Below, one piece after another: positions 36,236 to 45,213 of a DNA stretch of 64,000 bases. Under the pieces are notes generated by a model. It was not told the DNA's origin and made no database searches. It saw only the letters and a program-made list of their open reading frames with translations. How positions within the stretch are numbered: position 1 is the stretch's first letter; each line of letters starts with the position of its first letter. The position numbers were made by a program, and so were the translations under genes. The stretch comes from Leadbetterella lacustris (GTDB lineage: Bacteria; Bacteroidota; Bacteroidia; Cytophagales; Spirosomataceae), in NCBI GenBank assembly GCA_965234335.1, contig OZ248456.1, positions 1-64,000 of the forward strand, in the 5' to 3' direction.

Positions 36236-38176
36236 CTACTCAAAACTCATTTTAAAACTATGCTTTCCTTTTAAAGTGGGCTTTTTATGTGTGAGTAGGA
36301 TTCGCTGCACTTGTTTTCCTTTCCATTTTGTTTTAAAACTTTCATATTCCATGCCTTCGGTGGAAGGAAATTCGGTTTGAACCTCCCAAATTTTTGAATC
36401 GTAATTTATAACAAGTTTAGCATCTTGGTCTTGTAAAATAATTTTACCATTTTGGTTGATATCTACATTGGCTACAGTCATAAACACATGCTGTAAAGAA
36501 TTGCTCTGACCGAGACTATAATCTTCTGATAGATTTATGAGTTGTTTTTCTTTGTCGAAACTCAAATCTCTTTTCCAAGTACCCACCTGAGCATTTTCGG
36601 GATAACTTTTTCCTATATCCATTTTTAAACTCACGGTGTTTCCTGCTGTTTGGTATTTCACATCGGTGGCCTCAAAAACACGCCCAACTTTTTGCCCTAT
36701 GCCGTTGACAATCGGCAAATTGTGATACTCAGATTGAGTAAACCATAAACTGTATCTTTCTGGAGAAAAAGTCCTTGCTGTATAATTGCCTCTTCCAGCA
36801 TCTATTAGGAGTGGTTTACCGTCTTTATAGATGATAAAATCACCTACATCGTTATGGTTATGACTTTCGGCATTGTGGCCTCCATGGGCTGCTAATACAA
36901 TTTTTTTGTCATTAGATCTGCTCAGCATTAATTGTATATCAGAAATCCAAACATCACTCAGCGGCTGATACACAGATTTTTCATTGGAAATTTCTCCAAA
37001 TGAAAGTATATTTTGGACTTTTCGCATCTGATGAAAATTTGGCACTTTTACTGCCGGATTGGCGTAATCATTTTCATAAAGTTCTTTAAAAACGTAGGTT
37101 CCAAAATCTTTTAAAACAGGGTCTTTAATTGCCTTCCCAAATCTGTAAAGTACTACGCCATCCGCCTCAACAGTAGGGTCTGCATCCGCAAAATTGGTAA
37201 AATAATTGCCGGCAATGTGCGTTTTGTAAACATAAGAAGCCATTTTTTGAATCAATGGATGGTCATACACTTTTATTGCATTAGGAGCTGCACTGTAAAA
37301 CATATCTAAGCCATCAAACACACAGGCTCCTGCTGCAAACCAATAACTTGGGCCTTCGTCGCAGCCGCCGTCATCTCCTAAACCATTTAAATAAGCATCC
37401 ATGCCATACAAAGACTCAAAAACCATTTTTGCTCTCCTTTTCTCATCTTTTTCAAGAAAAAGTGCGGCAGTCATATAGTTAGACATGATCCATGGATTCC
37501 AATTATTCACACTTACTTTGCGGTTCATATAGCCATATCCTGCTGATTTTGTGAGCATTGGAATAAAAATTCGCTCATTGGTTTCTGCATAAATTCTTTG
37601 TCGAATTAAGGGATTAATTTTGTCGAATTCTGCTCCCAAGAAATAATCCGCCAAGCCTAAACATGCAGAGGTTTCCGCAGCAAATAAATCTACATAAGGA
37701 TTCTCCACATCGGGCAAACCCGTATTTCTGATGTGTGCGGGTACACCCCAGTAGCTTTCTTCACAAATAGACCACACGCCATTCATTATTTGCTCCACAA
37801 AACGGCCTTTGCCTTCCATACTTTCGGCCAAAAGGAGCTTTATTAAATTTACACGTTTGACAAAATGTATTCCTGAATGCCTCAGGCGGTCTCCACTTCT
37901 TGCAAAATCCAGCATAATTGTAGCGGGTAAGTTTGGAAACTGATAATCCGCCAATGCCTCAGCCTCTTTGATGTGCATGTCAATGAGTTTTTGAGGAAGT
38001 TTTGCTGCCCATTCTGCAGGTTTTAGCGGATAAGGCTTCCAAGCTTCTTTTTTCAAAAGGCTTGTTTCTACGGCAGATAAGGGAGTGGCAGCGGCCAAAA
38101 TGTTTCTGTCTGTTACTTGAGCTCTCAGCCCAAAATTGCAAAACATTAAAACGAAAAGGAAATTTAAATACTTCAT
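36236..38176 (-). CDS. Secreted heparinase II/III-type polysaccharide lyase
   Basis: 646 residues with a signal peptide ending FGLRAQ. The N-terminal (alpha/alpha) toroid includes VNNWNPWIMSNYM (about 223-235), matching the Asn/Trp region of heparinase II-type lyases, and GLGDDGGCDEGPSYWF. The C-terminal beta-sandwich starts with HNAESHNHNDVGDFIIYKDG (about 434-453), the PF07940 hallmark with metal or structural His residues. Family members cleave uronate-containing glycans by beta-elimination (heparin, alginate, ulvan or glucuronan); the substrate here is unknown. It is last of five genes coupled by 4-bp overlaps or a 4-bp gap. Confidence 0.85.
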   Translation of the reverse strand: MKYLNFLFVLMFCNFGLRAQVTDRNILAAATPLSAVETSLLKKEAWKPYPLKPAEWAAKLPQKLIDMHIKEAEALADYQFPNLPATIMLDFARSGDRLRHSGIHFVKRVNLIKLLLAESMEGKGRFVEQIMNGVWSICEESYWGVPAHIRNTGLPDVENPYVDLFAAETSACLGLADYFLGAEFDKINPLIRQRIYAETNERIFIPMLTKSAGYGYMNRKVSVNNWNPWIMSNYMTAALFLEKDEKRRAKMVFESLYGMDAYLNGLGDDGGCDEGPSYWFAAGACVFDGLDMFYSAAPNAIKVYDHPLIQKMASYVYKTHIAGNYFTNFADADPTVEADGVVLYRFGKAIKDPVLKDFGTYVFKELYENDYANPAVKVPNFHQMRKVQNILSFGEISNEKSVYQPLSDVWISDIQLMLSRSNDKKIVLAAHGGHNAESHNHNDVGDFIIYKDGKPLLIDAGRGNYTARTFSPERYSLWFTQSEYHNLPIVNGIGQKVGRVFEATDVKYQTAGNTVSLKMDIGKSYPENAQVGTWKRDLSFDKEKQLINLSEDYSLGQSNSLQHVFMTVANVDINQNGKIILQDQDAKLVINYDSKIWEVQTEFPSTEGMEYESFKTKWKGKQVQRILLTHKKPTLKGKHSFKMSFE

Positions 38177-39633
38177 TTTTTTTGAATTTTAAAATGTTCA
38201 CCTGTAAACTGATAAGGAAGCGGAAATACTTCTCCTTTATTATTTGAAAAATATAGATTAGCATCCGAGAATTGTCTTGGATGGCCATCTGCCCAAAAAG
38301 CTTGAAAATCCGAATGATAGTGGATGGGTCTTCGGGGATAAGAATGATTTTTTTTACTATTTTCAGTGATAGGTTGCGATAAAGTCCATTCTTGTTTTTT
38401 ATCTGAATATTTCCAAAGCTCTAGCTCTCCTCCTGTATTATACTTATAGGGGGTGTTGTTGGTGGGGGCTAGTAAACTCCAGCTATTTTTTTGATGATAA
38501 ATTGTACCAAAATCATAATTGTGATCCACCTCGGTCACCTTTGTGAAATTCCAATCTTTGCCATTAAAATAACCTGTTTTTAACTCATAAGGCCCATTTT
38601 GTGGACCAGGTTCAGGGCCAAAACTGCTAATAAATGAAAACATTGCGTTTCCCTTTGCATCAAATTCTATGTCATTTATATAAGCCAGTTTTTTATCTTT
38701 TTGGGTATCAAGAACCAATGCCGCATTATTTACTTCTTTTAGCGGCAGCAGGACTAGTTCATCTTTATAGTTTTTCCAAGTTTTTCCAAAATCGGTGGTT
38801 TGGAGGTAGTAAATATTGGCTCTATAATCTAATCCTGCACCTTTTTCGGTATCTGGATGATAATTAAAAATGCTTACCAGCTTTAATTTTCCATTTTGCA
38901 TTCTTACTGCTCCACTAGACTGATAATGACCTTCTTGTACTTGCCCAATGTCTTGTAATTCAGACCAACTAATGCCGTCTTTACTTGTAATAAAGGATGA
39001 GGTTCTCCTAGGTTTTGATTTACCGTATTTTAGTACGCCGGTATCGTAGTGGGTCATAAAACCAAAAAATCCATTTTCGTCATCATGGTAAATTTGTAAA
39101 TACGAAAAATTGTCAAAGGGTTTTATTTGTCCATCTTTCAAATAGGTAGCCTTTACGAGTTCAAATTTTTCAATGTCAAAAGGTTTTACACTTTTGTGAA
39201 TATAAGAAGGGCGATTGACACCATGAGATGTAGAAAATATCCAGATATATCCCTCATTATCAATACTAATTACGGGATTATCATGAGCATCATCTGTTTT
39301 TTTATCCATAACGATGGTGGGCCTACTCACTGTTTTGGTCTTATGGTCAAAGTAAGCGACCTCATGCAATAAACTTGGTTTAGGGTCTTTGGAGGCCCCG
39401 CCGTAGCAAAAAAAAGTTTTGTTTGCTTCGGCCGAATACACCGAAAAAGGGTAATGATTGGCAGGATAAGTACCCAAGCCTCCACTGTATTTATGGGTAT
39501 ACTCATCATTGGTTTTTCCAATATAGTACCAGATACTTCTGAATCCATCGTCTTTGATATTTAAAGTGATGTTTTCTTGAGCAGATAAGCAAGAAAATAC
39601 AAACGAAAAAAGTACGGTTTTAAAAGTCCTCAT
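38173..39633 (-). CDS. Secreted BNR_4 repeat beta-propeller protein
   Basis: 486 residues with a signal peptide (about 1-18, ending CLSAQ). Propeller-type repeats include DAHDNPVISIDNEGYIWIF and RRTSSFITSKDGISWSELQD, and the Asp-box-like TTDFGKTW. Similar proteins occur in loci for uronate-containing polysaccharides and may be lyases or glycan-binding hydrolases; I cannot assign a catalytic residue. It overlaps both neighbours by 4 bp and so is coupled to the heparinase-type and CE15 genes, which suggests work on the same glycan in the periplasm. Confidence 0.7.
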   Translation of the reverse strand: MRTFKTVLFSFVFSCLSAQENITLNIKDDGFRSIWYYIGKTNDEYTHKYSGGLGTYPANHYPFSVYSAEANKTFFCYGGASKDPKPSLLHEVAYFDHKTKTVSRPTIVMDKKTDDAHDNPVISIDNEGYIWIFSTSHGVNRPSYIHKSVKPFDIEKFELVKATYLKDGQIKPFDNFSYLQIYHDDENGFFGFMTHYDTGVLKYGKSKPRRTSSFITSKDGISWSELQDIGQVQEGHYQSSGAVRMQNGKLKLVSIFNYHPDTEKGAGLDYRANIYYLQTTDFGKTWKNYKDELVLLPLKEVNNAALVLDTQKDKKLAYINDIEFDAKGNAMFSFISSFGPEPGPQNGPYELKTGYFNGKDWNFTKVTEVDHNYDFGTIYHQKNSWSLLAPTNNTPYKYNTGGELELWKYSDKKQEWTLSQPITENSKKNHSYPRRPIHYHSDFQAFWADGHPRQFSDANLYFSNNKGEVFPLPYQFTGEHFKIQKK

Positions 39634-40871
39634 TTTTTTGAAAAATAGGCATTCATAAACTTAAAATACTGCTGCCAGTCGTATTGATTTATATCGTGTT
39701 TACCACTTCTGACATGGTAGGACAAAACCCCATGAATAGGCGAATCAACTTTTGGGAAAGCCAAATCACTTTTTACTTTGTAAAGTTTGTAAACAGGTTC
39801 AGCATTCTTTAAACCTAAAAACTCTCCTTTTGGGTCGGCCCAAAGGTCTTCAGCGGCACTTGCAACATAAATGGGCCTAGGTGCTAATAGGCTAATTAAT
39901 ACATGGCTATCTAATCCCAATTTTTCGGATTGATGATTAAAATCCGAGAACTTCTTGGCAAACCAATGCGGAAAACTTCGGTTTAAGTCGTTGATGGTTT
40001 CACCGAAATTTCGGCTATATAGGGCAGCTCCACCCTCTCCCGAGTTATTGGAATTGATATGCGTAAATCGAGGATCCTGAACCGCAGCCCATAATGCTGC
40101 TTTGCCAATTCTTGAATGCCCTGTTAAAAATATATTTTTGGTATTAACTTCATATTTCTCTATCAAAAGATCCAACATCTGACTCATTCCCCAAGCCCAG
40201 GCTCCTACAGCTCCCCAATTTTCTTTAGCATTCCTGTCTCCCAAAACCGACCTTATGCCTGATTTACAACCTTCAGGGTGATCAGGTTCTATATCCCCGT
40301 AGTAGGCTGTAGCTAAAATTGCATCGTTTTCTATCGCCAATTGTATCGGCCACCTGTGTTTTTCAGAACCTCTTCCTTTTTCAATGAACTTATGATTTTG
40401 ACTAAAGTCGCCATTACTAGCCCAATGTTGGTTTATCGGAACATCTGATTCATCGGTAATCGAATGATTTCCGCGAAAATTCAAACCCATTACTAGATTA
40501 TATTTTTCAAGCCTCTTGCTAGGTTTGTAAACTAGTATCTCGATTTTTTGAACCGATGGGTATTCTGGAAAACTAACTTCTATCCTTTCTCTTGTAGCTT
40601 TGCCTTCAAATACGAGTTTAGATTCTAAAACTTTCGATTGTATTTTCGGTCTTTCTATCGGAGTTTTGCCGTAAACATTATCTGAAAACTTCTCAATCCA
40701 AAAAGCTTTATTGGCTTCCCATTCTTTGCTATTTTTTATGGTTTTCCCATCGATATTCAAAGGATTTGTCAATTCATAGTTTCCTACTTTACTTTCGTCG
40801 TAATTAGGTTTAGATTGTCCGTAAGATTCAATAGTCATAGTAATTAAAATGAGTATAAACAATCCTTTCAT
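39630..40871 (-). CDS. CE15-family glucuronoyl esterase
   Basis: 413 residues with a signal peptide (about 1-18). Alpha/beta-hydrolase fold with the CE15 signature GHSRIGKAALWAAVQDPRF; Ser253 in GHSRIGK is the nucleophile. NNSGEGGAAL (about 275-284) and GKHDINQYDW near the C-terminus (probable catalytic His) complete the family blocks. CE15 enzymes hydrolyse ester bonds to the carboxyl of (methyl)glucuronic acid, for example methyl or lignin esters. In this locus it probably frees the uronate so lyases and hydrolases can act. It is coupled by 4-bp overlaps on both sides. Confidence 0.85.
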   Translation of the reverse strand: MKGLFILILITMTIESYGQSKPNYDESKVGNYELTNPLNIDGKTIKNSKEWEANKAFWIEKFSDNVYGKTPIERPKIQSKVLESKLVFEGKATRERIEVSFPEYPSVQKIEILVYKPSKRLEKYNLVMGLNFRGNHSITDESDVPINQHWASNGDFSQNHKFIEKGRGSEKHRWPIQLAIENDAILATAYYGDIEPDHPEGCKSGIRSVLGDRNAKENWGAVGAWAWGMSQMLDLLIEKYEVNTKNIFLTGHSRIGKAALWAAVQDPRFTHINSNNSGEGGAALYSRNFGETINDLNRSFPHWFAKKFSDFNHQSEKLGLDSHVLISLLAPRPIYVASAAEDLWADPKGEFLGLKNAEPVYKLYKVKSDLAFPKVDSPIHGVLSYHVRSGKHDINQYDWQQYFKFMNAYFSKK

Positions 40872-42688
40872 TTCCAGCTTTTTAGAGGTTTTACCTTAAT
40901 AGTTTTTTTGGCAGGCGATAAAAACACAGTGAAATCACTTTTCTCATTCGCTGCCAAGTTCACCTCAAAACCAACTCTGATAGTTCCTGGATTTGATTCA
41001 TCAAAAGAGTTTACGGGGTCAGTACTCCATGTTTTGAGGCTAATTTTATTTTTGGAAACTACCTGCATGTACATTTTTTTACCGTTTTGAGTAAGTTCAA
41101 CCGTATTATAATCTAAAATTTTAACGTCTGCCGGTGTTACCATAGTCCACTGCATGCGTGTGGAAACTTCGTTATTGGTTATTTCATCCCTTATAACCAC
41201 AAGATTTTTATCCATTATTGCTACTCCCCTTTTTGCGTCTTTTACTTTATTTTTGTAAATATTGCTTAAGTCAGTAACTGCACTCATAAAATTAGGAGAA
41301 GTGGTAGATTGGGTAATCTCTGCATTTTCTTGAACCAACTGCAGCTCATCATCAAAAGTCAGTGTATTGTGATACCTGTTATTATATCGAAGTATTTCCC
41401 ATCTTTGGCCGTCTTGCGTTTTATTCCAAAGGCCCACACCTTTAGACTCTAAAGACTCATAGCTTTGCATTCCTAAATCTAAAGCCCATCTTTCGCCTAA
41501 AGCATCTACCACAAAAGAACCAATATCCATGTGAGCGTGATTGACATTTGCCGATCCTGCTTTTAATCCTAAGTATATTGCATCAGCATCGGTCCAAGAA
41601 GTTCGCATCATGGCCACCGGACTTTTACCTGCTCCAACAAAAACATGGCTATTCGGATTTGGTACATTATCGAGACTTAATCCATTTCCCCAAATCATAA
41701 CCGCAGGTAAAATCCTGTTGTTTACCATTTTTTTGTCGTTCAAGTACTTTTTTTCATTAAAAAGTAAACTATTGTCTTTAAGCTTATTGGCATACCAAAA
41801 CATGGCTGGGCTTAAGCCTCCTCTGCCCGATCCTGCATCCGAATAATTGAATGATTGACCAGAGGAACCTAACATTTGCTGGTAATAATAGGCCGTTTTA
41901 TTGAATCCTTCATTGACAGCATTATCAAGTAAAGACAGTTTCTGTAATACACTTAAAAAAAGCACATGAAAACTCGTACCATAGCCCCAATAACCAAAAC
42001 CCTCAGGATATGCTCCATCAGGATTGTAATCTTCTAAGGGTAATTCAATTGATTTTTTTGCACGATTGATGATTTGCATGGCCAAGGTAGGATTATCTTC
42101 AAAAGTGGCCAATGCACCGTAGGTCATTCCGGCGTTACAGACTTGATTCCAGTTGTGGCTGGCCTTTAGCCACGAATTATGTTTCGCATCCATAGAAGGA
42201 AGTAATCCTTTTTGAAGAATTGCCTCTTTAATTTGCTTTCGGGATGTTTCTGAGAGGTCTTTATGAAGCCAATCGTAGCCTATAGACACCGCCATGGTCA
42301 TTTCGGCGACATCTAAAAAGTGGCTTGGATTCCAGTCTGTAAACTGGGATATTTTAAGCAACTCTGCTTCACACCTGTCAAAATACTTTTTTTCATTGGT
42401 CATTCTATAAGCATAAGAAAGAATGAACAATCGCCTTAATGCCTCTCTTGATTTATCTAAAAGCCTTCTTCCTACTTGAATTCGTTCAAGGGTAGGTAAG
42501 GAAATTATTTCGGTGGCTTCATCTAGAATATTTTGGTGAATCAGTGCCCAATTTTTATCCTGTTCAATGTTTTTTTGAATACCACTTTCTTCATTGGCAA
42601 GTAGTAAAACCCTCGGGTGATTGGGTAGATTTTGGGCATAGGTGTTGAATGCCAAAAAGTATAAACAAAAAGTAAATAATTTTTTCAT
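40868..42688 (-). CDS. Secreted heparinase II/III-family protein (second type)
   Basis: 606 residues with a signal peptide (about 1-19). The toroid domain includes NSWLKASHNWNQVCNAGMTY (171-190) and DGAYPEGFGYWGYGTSFHV (224-242), which are blocks of this superfamily. The beta-sandwich contains GSANVNHAHMDIGSFVVDAL, the PF07940 motif. It differs clearly from the other heparinase-type protein in the cluster, so the two probably cut different linkages or chain sizes. The uronate linkage is not predictable. It starts 4 bp after the GH43-like gene and ends inside the CE15 start. Confidence 0.82.
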   Translation of the reverse strand: MKKLFTFCLYFLAFNTYAQNLPNHPRVLLLANEESGIQKNIEQDKNWALIHQNILDEATEIISLPTLERIQVGRRLLDKSREALRRLFILSYAYRMTNEKKYFDRCEAELLKISQFTDWNPSHFLDVAEMTMAVSIGYDWLHKDLSETSRKQIKEAILQKGLLPSMDAKHNSWLKASHNWNQVCNAGMTYGALATFEDNPTLAMQIINRAKKSIELPLEDYNPDGAYPEGFGYWGYGTSFHVLFLSVLQKLSLLDNAVNEGFNKTAYYYQQMLGSSGQSFNYSDAGSGRGGLSPAMFWYANKLKDNSLLFNEKKYLNDKKMVNNRILPAVMIWGNGLSLDNVPNPNSHVFVGAGKSPVAMMRTSWTDADAIYLGLKAGSANVNHAHMDIGSFVVDALGERWALDLGMQSYESLESKGVGLWNKTQDGQRWEILRYNNRYHNTLTFDDELQLVQENAEITQSTTSPNFMSAVTDLSNIYKNKVKDAKRGVAIMDKNLVVIRDEITNNEVSTRMQWTMVTPADVKILDYNTVELTQNGKKMYMQVVSKNKISLKTWSTDPVNSFDESNPGTIRVGFEVNLAANEKSDFTVFLSPAKKTIKVKPLKSWK

Positions 42689-42692
42689 TTGC

Positions 42693-43664
42693 TTAATTTT
42701 TTAAAATATAAGGTTTATTTCTCTTCCAACCGATTTCTATATTTGACAAATACCACGTTTTCCCCTTGTCGTTGTTTCCTTGAAAAAATAGATAATATTT
42801 CCCATTTTCTGCTTTTAATATATGTGGATGCCCACTTTCGCTTTCATTCCAAGCCCCCTTTTCCCCATTTTTCAAAAAAGGATCCTTTGAGAGACGTTTC
42901 CATTGAATGCCATCTTTGCTTTTGGCCACTCCGATTTGTTGGGGCTCATTGTTGTAAGCTCCGGCATAAAACATGTATAAATTCTTACCTTTTTTGATAC
43001 ACGAGGCAGCTTCGATGCATTTTTTTTCCCAAGCTAGTTCAGGTTTCAATAGGGGCATACCTTCCACTTCCTTCCACGATGTCCGATCAAAATTTGTGTT
43101 TATTGGAGCTACTGCCACACCTTGCTGTTGTATTTTATAATCGGGGTCACGGGTGGCGAAATATAAAAAGTATTGATTTTTGAAGGCTATAACCTCGGCA
43201 TCAATTGCCCTTCCACATGACCACTCGCTTATTTTTGGGCGAAAAATTGGGTTTGTGGGGTCTCTTTCAAAATCAATTCCATTGGTAGATACAGCATGAC
43301 AAATAGCATCCAGCTTTCCGTTTCCATAGGTTTGATAAAACAAATGCAAATTTCCGTCCTTGATCAGTGCCGAAGGAGCACATATTCCTTTTTCTTCAAC
43401 GCTTCCTTTTTTACCCTTTATGGTTCCAATTTTATCCCAATTCATTAAATCAGAACTTGTAGCGATTCCTATAAACCATTCTTTTTTAAATTCGTCAGGC
43501 ACAGAATAATACATGAAATATTTTCCTTTAAAAAAAATCACATAGGGATCTTTAGAAAATGGGCGATTCTCAATTTCTGAGTCGCCATAATACATTTCTG
43601 GTCTTTGGGCGAATGTTGAAAAAAATGAGAAAAATAAGAAGAGAATTAAACAAAATTTATTCAT
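42693..43664 (-). CDS. Secreted GH43-like five-bladed beta-propeller glycosidase
   Basis: 323 residues with a signal peptide (MNKFCLILFLFFSFFSTFAQ). The blades carry the expected acidic residues: SKDPYVIFFKGKYFMYYS (base Asp), RAIDAEVIAFKNQYFLYF (pKa-modulating Asp) and CIEAASCIKKGKNLYMFYAG (acid Glu), with SESGHPHILKAENGKYYLFF as the next blade. The arrangement fits GH43 and related clan families such as GH117 or GH130; the exact family is uncertain. It probably trims side chains or lyase-derived oligosaccharides. It is the first gene of the coupled five-gene operon. Confidence 0.75.
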   Translation of the reverse strand: MNKFCLILFLFFSFFSTFAQRPEMYYGDSEIENRPFSKDPYVIFFKGKYFMYYSVPDEFKKEWFIGIATSSDLMNWDKIGTIKGKKGSVEEKGICAPSALIKDGNLHLFYQTYGNGKLDAICHAVSTNGIDFERDPTNPIFRPKISEWSCGRAIDAEVIAFKNQYFLYFATRDPDYKIQQQGVAVAPINTNFDRTSWKEVEGMPLLKPELAWEKKCIEAASCIKKGKNLYMFYAGAYNNEPQQIGVAKSKDGIQWKRLSKDPFLKNGEKGAWNESESGHPHILKAENGKYYLFFQGNNDKGKTWYLSNIEIGWKRNKPYILKN

Positions 43665-43809
43665 ATAACTATTTGAAATAAATAACTTAAAAAAAAATAG
43701 TACTAGTATCCGAGTAAGTATAAAAAAGTGAATTTAAAAATCATAAACAATTAACAATCAACCACCCCCGAAGAGCTGACATAATAATAAAAATGCTCAC
43801 CATTGAGTA

Positions 43810-43828
43810 AAAAACCTGAAAGGGTTTA
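43810..43828 (-). terminator. Possible terminator downstream of the first enolase-superfamily gene
   Basis: On the minus strand AAACCC and GGTTT pair around a short loop, followed by a T-rich stretch, about 100 bp after the gene's stop. Confidence 0.45.
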
Positions 43829-43926
43829 ATATTCAAGTTTTATAGTGCTTATTAGATTTTGTCGAACGGTAGTATAAAATACCAAAAGAATAACTAACAG
43901 ATTAATTTCTAAAAAACGCTCTCTAA

Positions 43927-45129
43927 TTACTGATTCAGCTTATACTTTTCCATAGCTTTTTCGTCTACCTCCAAGCCTAAACCAGGGCTTTGAGGAATAT
44001 ACAAATAACCATTTTCAAATTTTAGACTGTTGTGAAAAAGTCTGTTCTGGTCTAATTCTGGCCTCATTCCCGAAAACTCTTGAACTTTGGCGGCGTTAGA
44101 AATACTGGAAATTAAGTTCAAACTTGCGGCGGTGGCTAAAGTGGGCCGAGTGTTATGAACCATAATTTCTTTATCAAAAGCATGAGCCATACCTGCTATT
44201 TTTTTACATTCCGATATTCCAGCACATTTTATTACGTCCAAATTCAAACAATCAGGATTGCCTACTGTGATAAGATCACGAAACTGCCATCGGTTGTATT
44301 CGTGTTCACCCGCATTTACTTCACAAGGTAAAGCATCCACAACCTCTCTCAATGAAGGATAATTCATGCTTGAAACGGGTTCTTCAATGGCCTTTATGTT
44401 GAAATGCTCGTAAAGTTTTAATCCCAATTCTATGGCTTTCCCGCTGGTGTAGCCGTTGTTGAAATCAACAAAAAGCTCAATTTCTTCTCCGACAGTTTTA
44501 CGTACTTCTTTTATGCAATCATAAGTAAAAGAAAAAGGAGGGTTTTTATCTCTATCGTAGAGCTGCATTCTCGCTTTAATAGTTTTGTAGCCTTGCTCCA
44601 CAAACTTCATGCCCTCAGCGGCCATTTCTTGTGGTGTTTTAAAACCTGATTTTTTTCTCCTTCCATAGGAGCCATAAACCGCAGTTTTTTCCAATTTAGA
44701 AGAACCCAAGAGCTTATGTACCGGTAATGAGGCAAGTTTTCCTTTTAAATCCCACAAAGCATTATCAACAGCTGCCAAAGCTCCAGGATTTATGCCCGTG
44801 CTTCCGTTTTCAAAACCCTCGAAAAAAAGTTGATGCCAAATATATTCTGAATCAAAAACATTCTGTCCTTTAAGAATAGGACTGAAAACCTCTTCCAGAA
44901 AAGTGGCTAATACTTTCGGGGATTCATGGTCTCCCTCTCCCCATCCGTTGACTCCTGCATCGGTTTCAATTTTTACATAAAGTGCACTTTTAAAAATATA
45001 AGGTTTAATGTTTGTGATTTTAACATCACTTAGACCCATAGTTTTTTTTTGCCCAAATGCCTTTGCTCTTATTAGATTTGTCGCTGCAAAAATTGAAGTA
45101 ATGTTCAAAAGGAATCGTTTTCTGTTCAT
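43927..45129 (-). CDS. Enolase-superfamily sugar-acid dehydratase with an export-like leader
   Basis: 400 residues of the mandelate racemase / muconate lactonising group. Visible catalytic features are KARMQL (Lys185, Arg187), metal ligands Asp222 (FVDFNNGY), Glu250 (IEEPVS) and Glu275 (NAGEHEY), and His325 (MVHNTRPT), the pattern of galactonate- or gluconate-type dehydratases. The first 27 residues are basic then hydrophobic (RKRFLLNITSIFAATNLI), resembling a signal or Tat-like leader, unusual for this family. It probably dehydrates a uronate- or rhamnonate-type acid released from the glycan. It follows susD with an intervening hairpin. Confidence 0.82.
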   Translation of the reverse strand: MNRKRFLLNITSIFAATNLIRAKAFGQKKTMGLSDVKITNIKPYIFKSALYVKIETDAGVNGWGEGDHESPKVLATFLEEVFSPILKGQNVFDSEYIWHQLFFEGFENGSTGINPGALAAVDNALWDLKGKLASLPVHKLLGSSKLEKTAVYGSYGRRKKSGFKTPQEMAAEGMKFVEQGYKTIKARMQLYDRDKNPPFSFTYDCIKEVRKTVGEEIELFVDFNNGYTSGKAIELGLKLYEHFNIKAIEEPVSSMNYPSLREVVDALPCEVNAGEHEYNRWQFRDLITVGNPDCLNLDVIKCAGISECKKIAGMAHAFDKEIMVHNTRPTLATAASLNLISSISNAAKVQEFSGMRPELDQNRLFHNSLKFENGYLYIPQSPGLGLEVDEKAMEKYKLNQ

Positions 45130-45150
45130 TTGAATAGGTCAGAAACCATA

Positions 45151-45184
45151 CACGCCATGTATTTTTAAATTAATACATGGCGTG
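45151..45184 (-). promoter_or_regulatory. Perfect 13-bp-stem hairpin between susD and the enolase-superfamily gene
   Basis: CACGCCATGTATT and AATACATGGCGTG are exact reverse complements around an 8-base loop. There is no T-run on either side, so it is more likely an mRNA stabiliser, processing site or operator than a terminator. Confidence 0.75.
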
Positions 45185-45213
45185 ATGAATTTATTGTTCT
45201 TCTAAAAAATTCC

